The position numbers were made by a program, and so were the translations under genes. Of a stretch of DNA of 17,509 nt, positions 1-6,982 are shown one piece after another (positions within the stretch are counted from its first letter, which is position 1; every line of letters begins with the position of its first letter). The stretch is taken from NCBI GenBank assembly GCA_050701115.1, contig JBOHER010000468.1:1-17509 (forward strand), given 5' to 3'. Source of the stretch: JBOHER01 sp050701115 (GTDB taxonomy: Bacteria; Actinomycetota; Actinomycetes; Mycobacteriales; Pseudonocardiaceae). The notes beneath the pieces were generated by a model. It ran no database searches. It saw nothing but the letters and a program-made list of their open reading frames with translations, and was not told the DNA's origin.

Positions 1-1
1 A

Positions 2-82
2 CCCGAAATCCGCGCCGCCCTCCGCACCATCAACCACCACATCGATCAACGAATCGCCCACGCCCGGCTCCCCGCCAGCTGA
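2..82 (+). CDS. C-terminal end of an unidentified protein (partial)
   Basis: The frame is open from the window edge and ends at TGA 80-82, giving 26 codons. The peptide starts PEIRAALRTINHHIDQ and ends ARLPAS. It is rich in Arg, His and Ile, looks helical, and has normal high-GC codon use, so it is probably the true end of a gene rather than chance. I do not recognise the family; the tail of a mobile-element protein is possible but unproven. It converges on the truncated ATPase gene, whose stop is only about 40 bp away. Confidence 0.4.
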   Translation, partial: PEIRAALRTINHHIDQRIAHARLPAS

Positions 83-107
83 AACTCAAGACAAACGTCA
101 AAACCTC

Positions 108-124
108 AGCGACCAAGGGTCGCT
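108..124. terminator. short inverted repeat between convergent genes
   Basis: AGCGACC and GGTCGCT form a perfect 7-bp stem around an AAG loop. The repeat sits between the end of the plus-strand gene and the stop codon (TAG, read from 123-125) of the minus-strand ATPase. It could be a weak bidirectional terminator. There is no T-tract, and it could equally be a scar of the event that truncated the ATPase. Confidence 0.3.
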
Positions 125-1346
125 AGCTTTGCGCTGAGCGGTCAACGAGCGCATGGCGGTGCTCCGCTGCGCGCTGTGCCTCGACGAGCTGCTCCGCGCT
201 ACCTGTGAGTTGGTCTTCCAGTTCGGCAAGTTGATCGTTTAGCTGGCGCTGCTCATAGCTTTCCTCCGCAGCCGAAGTCCGGTCGGTGGGGACTGGGTCG
301 GGCTGCAGGCAAAGTCGACAGTGACCAGTGGCTACGTCCCTATGTTGCACGTCTTGCATACAGCGAGGACAGACCATGAACTCGAAGTCGGCAAGACGTT
401 CACCGGCGTCATGTAGTCGTCGTAGACGGTCAAGGTCTTGCGTGATCCGGCGACGCTCTGCGCCGTAGTCGACTTGTTGCTGTGCAAGAACAGTTGCGGT
501 CTGGCGCGCCGTCGCTAGGCTGCGCTCAGCCTCGCCGAGCAGGTCGCGGAGAGTCTGGGTTTCGCGGTCGATAACTGGATCAACGGCTTGCCGGAGAGTG
601 TCAAGCTCGGCTCCAGCCGCGGCCTCCGCCTCGGCAGCCTGTGCGTGCGCAGCGACCGCTTCATCCCGGCTTGCCGTGTTGCTGTCGCGCAAGAACTGGA
701 GCACAACCTCGTGGTCATGGTCCGCCGTGTCCAGCTCACCGTTGCGCACTGCAAGATCAGAACGAGTCTGGAGGATGTCAGAGTCTGTCAACCCAAACAG
801 CAACTCGAAGACTGTTTTCCTCTGCGGTTCTCTGTAAGGGGATTGACTAGATGCGATGTCCCGATTTATCTCGGCTTGGCGGACGTACATGAACGTGAAA
901 ATGTCCGCGAAAGTGATGCGGTTTCCAGCTTTGGTAGTGTTTGCGGTTCGTGCGGCGGCTCGCATCTCGGTGGGCAAGCCAAGCGCGCCGAGCAGCAACG
1001 TATTCAGAGATGGTTCGCGATCCTTGACGAAATGATCCGGCAGGCGCTCTCGGGTGATGCGGTCGACCACGCGAATAGTGTTCTTCTTCGTGGGATCAAG
1101 GCTGCGTGTGAGCGTGAAGCGCTCATCGCTCAAGGTGAGCTGGACCGTGACATCCCGAACGTTGTTGACGGCGACGGGGGCCAGTTCGCCGTTGCCGCCA
1201 ATTCCGTACTTGATCAGTTCGAAGAGCGTGCTCTTGCCGACGCCGACCGGTCCGGCAAGTACTGTGAGAGCCGAGGGGAACTGGTAGGTCACCGTCCCCT
1301 CGGTGGTATCCAGGGAAACGGCGTCGAGCCGGAATCGTGTTGTCAT
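123..1346 (-). CDS. Rad50/SMC-like ABC ATPase of a three-component defence system, C-terminally truncated
   Basis: The 407-aa product starts MTTRFRLDAV. The ATG at 1346 overlaps the stop of the upstream gene in an ATGA, so I prefer it to the longer open frame. A Walker A P-loop, GPVGVGKST, lies at residues 32-40. A long helical region (about 210-325) leads to a four-cysteine zinc hook, CPRC (326-329) and CRLC (343-346), followed by a second coiled-coil stretch (about 365-400). The protein then stops. ABC/SMC ATPases of this kind normally continue with a returning coil and a second lobe carrying the signature and Walker B motifs, so roughly the last third is missing. In ABC-3C and Lamassu (LmuB/DdmC) systems this subunit senses DNA and controls the nuclease. 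As it stands the ATPase should not hydrolyse ATP in the normal way. Confidence 0.75.
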   Translation of the reverse strand: MTTRFRLDAVSLDTTEGTVTYQFPSALTVLAGPVGVGKSTLFELIKYGIGGNGELAPVAVNNVRDVTVQLTLSDERFTLTRSLDPTKKNTIRVVDRITRERLPDHFVKDREPSLNTLLLGALGLPTEMRAAARTANTTKAGNRITFADIFTFMYVRQAEINRDIASSQSPYREPQRKTVFELLFGLTDSDILQTRSDLAVRNGELDTADHDHEVVLQFLRDSNTASRDEAVAAHAQAAEAEAAAGAELDTLRQAVDPVIDRETQTLRDLLGEAERSLATARQTATVLAQQQVDYGAERRRITQDLDRLRRLHDAGERLADFEFMVCPRCMQDVQHRDVATGHCRLCLQPDPVPTDRTSAAEESYEQRQLNDQLAELEDQLTGSAEQLVEAQRAAEHRHALVDRSAQS

Positions 1347-1912
1347 CGAATGACCTGCCGCTGGGGACGATCCATCACTTCTGGCAGGTGACGGTAGATG
1401 AGGTCTTTCAATGCGGCGCCGGTGAGGCCGCCGGTTGCCTGCGCGACGGCATGGCACCGGTCATCGATCTGTTGCCATGGCTCGGTTCGAGCCATGCTCT
1501 GGGCGAGCTTGCGACCGGCGGGCGTAGGCGCGAGGGCGACGCTGCCTTGTCGGCCTGCGACATAACGAAGTAGGCCGCGTCCGACCAGAGCGCCGATGAC
1601 CGGGTAGTACCGGTCATCCCACGGGCCGTACTTGTATCGAGTCATCGGTGCCTCGACATCAGTTTCGTCGACGTCCTGCGGGATGTGCAAACGCTCGTCC
1701 TCGGCATTCAGGTTGTCTAGGACTCGCGGTGCGAGCGCTGGGTAACGTACAAGGAAATCCAGCTTCGCGAGCTTGGTGAGGCCATCGAGTTTGCGGGCGT
1801 GTCCTTGGCTTCCGGCGACGGCTGCCACCAGAAGGAGAACTCGCATCTGGTGGTATGCGAGATCGTCTCGCAGTGCTTCGAGGACCCCGGTGGTGGTGCT
1901 CGGTGACGTCAT
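1343..1912 (-). CDS. middle component of an ABC-three-component/Lamassu-like system
   Basis: The 189-aa product begins MTSPSTTTGVLEAL. It overlaps both neighbours by four bases (ATGA at 1909-1912 and at 1343-1346), so the three genes are translationally coupled. The region around residues 25-70 is helical, and RYKYGPWDDRYYPVIGALV (about 90-110) followed by a short strand-rich segment resembles a winged-helix fold. Small proteins of this size between an effector and an SMC-like ATPase are the middle components of ABC-3C systems (LmuC/DdmB in Lamassu) and bridge ATPase and effector. The assignment rests on size, fold and position, with no catalytic motif to confirm it. An uncharacterised winged-helix protein is the alternative. 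Confidence 0.6.
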   Translation of the reverse strand: MTSPSTTTGVLEALRDDLAYHQMRVLLLVAAVAGSQGHARKLDGLTKLAKLDFLVRYPALAPRVLDNLNAEDERLHIPQDVDETDVEAPMTRYKYGPWDDRYYPVIGALVGRGLLRYVAGRQGSVALAPTPAGRKLAQSMARTEPWQQIDDRCHAVAQATGGLTGAALKDLIYRHLPEVMDRPQRQVIR

Positions 1913-3288
1913 GGTTTCGCCGTCCGCTCGGCGCGTAGACGCGTGATCTCAGCCTTTACGTCAAATTGGGGGCTGAACCAGACTTCACATCTGGCGGCTA
2001 GGTCACAGATGCCGCCGAGAGCGAGCTCGCTATCCAGGCCATCGAGCGAGCCTGTTTCATGCAGGCGGTCAAGGTGGCCGGCCAGCGCGATCCAGAAAGG
2101 CGAACCCCAAGTCCCGGTGGCCGTTCTGACCTCGGAGGTAGCTTCGTCGGCGACCCGCAGGAATACGCGCTCCATCGCGTAGCGTTCCGCGGCGCTGCCC
2201 GGCACGCCATCCCCTCGCTCTCGCCAATAGCGTTTGAAATCCGATCGCAGTCGCTCAGCCCGGGAAATGCTCGTATCGGCACACCCGCCCCTGGCCATCT
2301 TTATGCTGAGCTTGCTCAGCTGAGCAGGCACGGCGAGCGGCATGTACCCCAATGGGTTGGCCAGTGCGGTTCGTATGGCAATAGCGATGTCGTACACATC
2401 GATCGTGCGCGGTAGCAGAGAACGTCGCACTTCGAATGCGGACGTCCCGTCACCCGAGTTTGAGGACGTCGCAAGCACGAGCGGAAGTGCGCCGTCCGGT
2501 ACTGGCCCATGTGCGCGCATACGCACCCGGAAGAGTTGCAACACCGCTTCCCAGACCGCCGAGGCCGGCACATCCCACCGATCCAACTTGCCCAGAACAG
2601 GCTGCATATACATGCTCGGCGCCGCGTGGTCAGTCACCTCGCGGTGCGGCCGGCTGTCATCTATGAACAGCACGGCAAGGAACAAGCAGACCTTCTGACC
2701 ATGGGCGTCGCTGACGACGCACGTCTTCGCGGTGGCCTCGTCAGGCGCCTGCCACTCCTTGGGCAAACCATCACGATGGAGAAGCAACTCCTTCGCAAAG
2801 CCCATCGCGACTTCGTTCACCAACGTCACCGACGGCGCATCCAGTTCGGACCCTGTGGCCTGGTCCCGCAGCAACACGGTCACCTTGGCGAGCTTGCGCG
2901 CATCTCCCGGTGCCAGCGCTGCGCAAGTCACAAGCCGAACGGTCGGCTTCTCGTCAAGCGCGAGCCAGCGGCCGAACAGATGAGCCAAGCCGCCCTTGTC
3001 GACAAGCTGCTTGACTGTCGTCCACGCTCCGGATGATGGCTCGCGGTGCTTCGCAGACACCAGCTCTGCATCCGGAGCGTTGAGAACCGTCCAGTCCTCG
3101 TGGTGCTCGCAGACGATGCGACCGTCCGCATCCGGCGGCAGATGACCGTCGGCGTCGAGAGCATCAGCAAACAACCGCAAGCCATCGGCAGTCGCCATGG
3201 CAGCCTGCCAGTCATACAAATCAGCTGTTCGCGCCCCAGCGTCATCACCCGCGGGTACGGCCACAACAACCTCTGCAGCCGTGTCCAT
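1909..3288 (-). CDS. Cap4/DUF4297-like nuclease effector of a three-component defence system
   Basis: I place the start at ATG 3288, directly after GGGGAGGAAG, giving 459 aa; an upstream in-frame start exists but lacks a ribosome binding site. The N-terminal 90 residues look like the PD-(D/E)xK nuclease domain found in Cap4/DUF4297 effectors: YDWQ (25-28), then an EHHEDW strand (61-66) with candidate metal ligands E61, E64 and D65, then AELVSAKHRE (74-83) with the expected catalytic lysine K80. The usual D/E/Q-x-K reads S-x-K here. A long C-terminal region of about 350 aa has no recognised motif and could recognise partners or DNA. It is the first gene of the operon with the middle component and ATPase, matching LmuA/DdmA position and role: cleaving DNA when the ATPase senses invading DNA. 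Family assignment is by motif reading only. Confidence 0.6.
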   Translation of the reverse strand: MDTAAEVVVAVPAGDDAGARTADLYDWQAAMATADGLRLFADALDADGHLPPDADGRIVCEHHEDWTVLNAPDAELVSAKHREPSSGAWTTVKQLVDKGGLAHLFGRWLALDEKPTVRLVTCAALAPGDARKLAKVTVLLRDQATGSELDAPSVTLVNEVAMGFAKELLLHRDGLPKEWQAPDEATAKTCVVSDAHGQKVCLFLAVLFIDDSRPHREVTDHAAPSMYMQPVLGKLDRWDVPASAVWEAVLQLFRVRMRAHGPVPDGALPLVLATSSNSGDGTSAFEVRRSLLPRTIDVYDIAIAIRTALANPLGYMPLAVPAQLSKLSIKMARGGCADTSISRAERLRSDFKRYWRERGDGVPGSAAERYAMERVFLRVADEATSEVRTATGTWGSPFWIALAGHLDRLHETGSLDGLDSELALGGICDLAARCEVWFSPQFDVKAEITRLRAERTAKP

Positions 3289-3538
3289 CTTCCTCCCCGC
3301 TACGACGAGTGACCAGCGCAAGCCAACAGTCCTATCGTCGTCGCCGCAAGATCTGCAACAACCTCTCACCTGGTTCGAGTAACGATCTCAGCAAGGAACG
3401 CCTTCTGGTGTTGGTCGCGCATCTCGGCAGCGGGCGGCGTGTTGATCACTGGCGGCGTATTCACCCTGCTCTTCGCGGTGATCACAGCGTTGACGCTGGT
3501 GGTCAGGACTCGGCCTCGATAAGTCTCCTCGTTGCAGC

Positions 3539-3733
3539 TCAGGAGGACTTTTCGCAACGGGCGATCCAGACTGCAGTGCCTGCCGCAGCCGTCGCGCCGA
3601 CGCCACCGATCCACGCACCCCACGCGGACCAGCTGTCCGGACGCCAGCGCGTGCCGACGCCGAACGCGAGCAGCACGAGAAAGCCCATGGTGACGATGAA
3701 CGTGATGAACATTCCCTGGTCCGCACGCCGCAT
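3539..3733 (-). CDS. small hypothetical two-helix membrane protein
   Basis: The product is 64 aa. One hydrophobic helix, about residues 8-25 (MFITFIVTMGFLVLLAFG), is followed by WRPDSWSAWGAWIGGVG and a second helix ending near WIAR. Many actinobacterial small membrane proteins with this layout continue into a cytoplasmic tail, but here the frame stops at CEKSS, so the gene may be 3'-truncated or frameshifted. Neither ATG (3733 or 3712) has a well-spaced ribosome binding site. It lies upstream of the nuclease operon on the same strand. No function can be assigned. Confidence 0.4.
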   Translation of the reverse strand: MRRADQGMFITFIVTMGFLVLLAFGVGTRWRPDSWSAWGAWIGGVGATAAAGTAVWIARCEKSS

Positions 3734-4194
3734 ACCAGGTCAGTCGCCGACTGCTCGCCGATCGTTTCGCCGGCTTCAGATCACAGATACTGGTTCGTAC
3801 GGCGAGGCCGAACGAACCCGGGCACCCGGTTCTGGTCTGGGTCGGCGCGTCACACTGCTGTACGGCGCGGAACCCCGGCCTGACTGGTCATCTCGGTAGC
3901 GCGGAGGACGACCGGCGCGGTCCGGGCACCGGCAATGTCGCGGTCTGCGCCATGACCTGGCGATCAGCTGTCCGAGCGTGTCGGCGCTATCAGCACTTCC
4001 GGTCAGGCCGTACCGGCAGCACCCGCCCGAGGATGCTGCCGGAGCGCTGGGTCGTCGAACGGGTCTCGGCCCCGCCGCACAATCTCCGAGGCCGCCCGCT
4101 GTTCCGCTTCGGCACATGCAGCTCCTGCGCGGCTAGATTGGCCACCCATATCAATGCTGGCAGGCCGCCCCGAACATGGCGGGGTTGCCGGGAC
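3734..4194. other. stretch with no recognisable gene
   Basis: No frame on either strand gives a recognisable protein here. The open frames are arginine- and proline-rich, as expected from high-GC noise. I see no RNA gene, long repeat or strong hairpin. It probably marks the junction between the defence operon and the catabolic island. Confidence 0.5.
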
Positions 4195-4743
4195 TCAGCT
4201 GGCGGGGATAATCGGGATGAGCAGGTGGGATTCGCGCCCGGGTCCACTGTGGATGGTGCCGTCGTTGTCGTAGATGTTCGCCGGCCGGAACAGCGGGTCG
4301 TCGTGCGTTTCGTTGGATGAGCCGCGCATCATCAGCCCGGTCTTGCCCCATTCGAAGGGTTCTGCGTCGTGTTCGAAGTCCTGGCCTTGCACGGTGAGGC
4401 CGAGGCGGTAGCCGGCGGGCAGCACGACGCAGGCGGGGTGGATCTCGATGTCGAGTTCGTAGACCTCGCCTGGCCACAGCGGCTTGACGGTCTTGTGGGT
4501 CAGGAAGGGACGATAGGGCAGCGTCCGGGTTTCGTCGAGTTCGCGCTGTGATGCCCGCAGCCAGCCCTGGGTGAGCGGGATGTTGGGGTCGGGCATGCCG
4601 CGGAACAGTTTCTCGTCGCCGTTCTCGTCGTAGACCCGCACGGACAGGAACAGGTCCGCGTCCGGAGTGGACGCCGATACCCACAGTTTCGCGGCGAGCG
4701 GCCCGGTGATCTGGGTCGAGCCGGCAAGTGCCGGGAGCCGGCC
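4195..4743 (-). pseudogene. C-terminal remnant of a CocE/NonD-family hydrolase
   Basis: The in-frame residues read ITGPLAAKLWVSASTPDADL, then FLSVRVYDENGDEKLFRG and, further on, PLWPGEVYELDIEIHPACVV. This is the beta-rich C-terminal domain (PepX_C, PF08530) of the X-Pro dipeptidyl-peptidase/CocE esterase class. The family is normally about 550-600 aa, with an N-terminal alpha/beta hydrolase domain carrying the Ser-Asp-His triad. Only about the last 180 residues survive, and a stop lies just upstream at 4783-4785. The catalytic domain is gone and the adjacent AraC gene ends at 4826. The only possible internal start is a GTG near 4641. The stub is best read as left behind by a deletion or insertion at the end of the island. 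Confidence 0.75.
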
Positions 4744-4825
4744 GCAGGCGGCCGCGGAAACGGCCCCGATTCCACCACATCGTCAGACCTTCCCACAGCA
4801 GTCCCCAGTCCCGCTGGGCGTCTGC

Positions 4826-5791
4826 TCAGGTCGGGTTGGCGGTGTGCTGCGCGCCCAGCTGCGAACGCAGCGTGCTCAGATCGCAGTAGGCCCGCGGTGG
4901 CAGGCCGAAACGCCGGCGGAACTCGTTGATGAAGTGCGACGCACTGGGGTAGCCGACGGCCCGCGACACCGACACGACGGTGCCGTTGCCCCGCACCAGC
5001 AGGTCCCGCGCCCTGGTCAGCCGCATCTCCTTGACGAACTGGTACGGCGACTTCCCGGTGGACTGCCGGAACAGTGCGGTCAGCGCCGACGGGCTCATCG
5101 CCACCTGCTCCGCCATGTCGGTGACGGTCAGCGGCTCGGCCAGGTTGTCCTGGATGAACGTGACGACCCGCGCGACGGGGTCGTGGTTCTGCTGCGCCGC
5201 GGCGATTTCCAGCAGCCGCTCGTACTGCTCGGCCTGCAGCACGCGGTAGACCATCTCCTGCAGGTACGCGGGCGCCAGGATCCGCCGGTCCGGCCCAGTG
5301 GACAGCGCCCGCAGGAACCGGATGACCGAACTCATCAGCCCGGAGTCCAGCGCCGAGACGAACGCCTTCGACGGGTCCGGCGGGCTGTCGACCAGCATTT
5401 CCGCACGCCGCTGTTCCAGCATTTCCACCGACACCCGCCGGACCACCGCGGGGTCGATCTGCAGCACGAAGGAGAGGAACGGCTTCGTGACGGTCGCCTC
5501 GAGGATCTCCGCCTGGAAGTGCAGGTGGCTGTTCAGCACCAGGTAGTTGAACGGGTCGTACCGGTAAGGCTGCCCGTCCACGGTGACGCACTTGCGGCCC
5601 TGGCTGACCACGCACAGTGACAGCGACTGGACCTCTTCCCAGCTGGGCGCGGTGGGCTCGTGGAAGCGGTAGATCGTCAGCCCCGGCCACAGCCCGGTGT
5701 TGCCACCGACCTCCGGTGCGCGTCCCGCCAGCTCAGAGATCAGGTCGCCGGGCGTCATCCGATCTTCCAGCGGCGGAACGGGCCGCACCAT
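4826..5791 (-). CDS. AraC-family transcriptional regulator (first copy)
   Basis: I prefer ATG 5791 (321 aa, MVRPVPPLEDR) because GGAGG sits five bases upstream and because the second AraC copy in this window starts at the same place. An ATG 18 bases further out has a poor binding site. Residues about 35-190 form the AraC_N type sensor domain (GLWPGLTIYRFHEP, SLCVVSQGRK, PFNYLVLNSHLHF). Residues about 215-315 hold two helix-turn-helix motifs (LTVTDMAEQVAMSPSALTAL, then VGYPSASHFINEFRRRFG). It lies downstream of the monooxygenase operon on the same strand, about 110 bp after the ABM gene. A role as activator responding to substrate or product is inferred from this position. Confidence 0.85.
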   Translation of the reverse strand: MVRPVPPLEDRMTPGDLISELAGRAPEVGGNTGLWPGLTIYRFHEPTAPSWEEVQSLSLCVVSQGRKCVTVDGQPYRYDPFNYLVLNSHLHFQAEILEATVTKPFLSFVLQIDPAVVRRVSVEMLEQRRAEMLVDSPPDPSKAFVSALDSGLMSSVIRFLRALSTGPDRRILAPAYLQEMVYRVLQAEQYERLLEIAAAQQNHDPVARVVTFIQDNLAEPLTVTDMAEQVAMSPSALTALFRQSTGKSPYQFVKEMRLTRARDLLVRGNGTVVSVSRAVGYPSASHFINEFRRRFGLPPRAYCDLSTLRSQLGAQHTANPT

Positions 5792-5900
5792 GCCTGCCTC
5801 CGACGTCATGGAGCCGCCCCTGGTACACCGGCGACTCGGCCGTTTGGGCCTGACAGTTTACGCCCCGCAGACGAGTGAAGCGAGGCCCGTTCGGAGCCGG

Positions 5901-6191
5901 TCACCCGATGGTCTCGAACTCCCGCACGCTCCGCTCGGCCAGGTTCGGGATCGCTTCCCCGCGCACGTGCTTCTTGAACGCGTCGGTGGCGCGGTGGTCG
6001 GCGTACCCGGAGGCGTCGACGTACTTCTCGTACAGCACAAAGGTGTCCGGGTCGTCCCGGCTCACGTGCGCCTGGAACTCCAGCATCTTCTCCTCCGCCC
6101 GGTTGCCGGGCGTGACGGTTTCCAGGATCTGCCGGATCTTCTCCGCCTGCCCCGGCTTCGCGACCCAGGTGGCGACGACAACGTAAGCCAT
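5901..6191 (-). CDS. ABM-domain (antibiotic biosynthesis monooxygenase-like) protein
   Basis: A 96-aa protein starting MAYVVVATWVAKPGQ; the ATG at 6191 is preceded by GGAGG four bases upstream. It is a single ferredoxin-like alpha/beta barrel domain of the ABM/YgiN family (PF03992): the opening strand, helix AEKIRQIL, the strand MLEFQAHVSRDDPDTFVLYEKY and the closing FKKHV. Members are cofactor-free quinol oxygenases or small dimeric proteins that act on aromatic or polyketide-like compounds, and some have no known activity. It is the last gene of the monooxygenase operon, 26 bp after the L22-MIP18 gene. It could oxidise a phenolic or quinol product of the pathway; the sequence does not prove a substrate. 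Confidence 0.8.
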   Translation of the reverse strand: MAYVVVATWVAKPGQAEKIRQILETVTPGNRAEEKMLEFQAHVSRDDPDTFVLYEKYVDASGYADHRATDAFKKHVRGEAIPNLAERSVREFETIG

Positions 6192-6217
6192 GAATCCTCC
6201 GAAGTGCTCAGAACTGC

Positions 6218-6952
6218 TCAGAACCTGCTGAAACCGATGGCGCGCAACTGCTCTCGGCCGGCGTCGCTGATGTCCGACGGCCGCCACGACGGGGACCAGA
6301 CCCACGCCACCCGGAAGTCCGCGACGACGGCGGCGTCCTCCAGCAGCGCCGTCCGGATCTGGTCCTCCATGATCCCGGTGAGCGGGCAGGCGGGTGAGGT
6401 CAGCGTCATGGTCAGCGTGGCGACGTCGTGCTCGTCCACCGTCACGCCACGCACGAACCCCAGGTCGACGACGTTGACCCCCAGGTCGGGGTCGAGCACG
6501 TCGTAAAGCGCCTCCCGCACCGGAACCGACCGCGCGTCCGCCGGCGCACTGTTGACGACGGGTTCGTCCGCGGCCACGACGGGCGCCGGTACGGCGGCGG
6601 CTTCGTACGCACCTGCCGGTTGCAGTTCGACACGCACGTCGGCTGTCTCGCTGCTGATCCAGTCGGCCTTGCCGTGCGCCTTCCGCCGCACCCGCACGAT
6701 CGGCTCCGCAGGTGTGGCGGAACCGCCGACCACGATCAGCTGCCCGGCCGAAAGCCCGGCTCGGCCGGCGTTCGCCAGTGCCTTGTCGAGCACCCGGGCG
6801 ACCGGCTCACACGTACGACCGGGCCCCCGCCGCAGCTTAGCGACCGCGTCCACCACGCTCAGCCCACGCACGCGTGCCAGCGCCGTCCGGGCGTCGGCGG
6901 CTGTCACCCGCGTCTGGGACGCCACCGTTTCCAGCACCGCAAGGGTCGTCAC
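6218..6952 (-). CDS. ribosomal protein L22-like domain fused to a MIP18/DUF59 metallocentre-assembly domain
   Basis: The 244-aa product starts at GTG 6952 behind GAGGAGGAA. Residues 1-110 follow bacterial ribosomal protein uL22 along its length: RGLSVVDAVAKLRR (29-42) matches the L22 'RG..V..AL..L' helix, PVARVLDKALANAG (50-63) its 'KVL.SA.ANAE' helix, and RKAHGKADWISSETADVRV (90-108) its 'PRAKGRA..I.KRTSHI.V' hairpin. An Ala/Pro-rich linker (111-145) leads to a MIP18/PaaD-type domain (about 146-244) with DPDLGVNVVDLGFVRGV and the conserved cysteine C189 in SPACPLTG. MIP18 proteins help load Fe-S or other metal centres. In this operon the likely clients are the Rieske cluster or the diiron site. 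The L22 part has no obvious ribosomal role here. Confidence 0.85.
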   Translation of the reverse strand: MTTLAVLETVASQTRVTAADARTALARVRGLSVVDAVAKLRRGPGRTCEPVARVLDKALANAGRAGLSAGQLIVVGGSATPAEPIVRVRRKAHGKADWISSETADVRVELQPAGAYEAAAVPAPVVAADEPVVNSAPADARSVPVREALYDVLDPDLGVNVVDLGFVRGVTVDEHDVATLTMTLTSPACPLTGIMEDQIRTALLEDAAVVADFRVAWVWSPSWRPSDISDAGREQLRAIGFSRF

Positions 6953-6982
6953 GACAGTTCCTCCTCGGTGAACTCAGCGGGC

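Noticed and set aside
588..1391. Plus-strand open frame of 267 codons opposite the ATPase
   Set aside because: It is antisense to a gene with a clear P-loop and zinc hook and its own product has no recognisable motif.
3320..3530. Plus-strand frame ending in a hydrophobic helix (LITGGVFTLLFAVITALTL, then RTRPR)
   Set aside because: It looks like a small membrane protein, but no ATG, GTG or TTG start exists in frame after the preceding stop, so I cannot support a gene.
4667..5620. Long plus-strand frame opposite the first AraC gene
   Set aside because: The product is Arg/Gln/His-rich noise from the complementary strand of a clear AraC gene.
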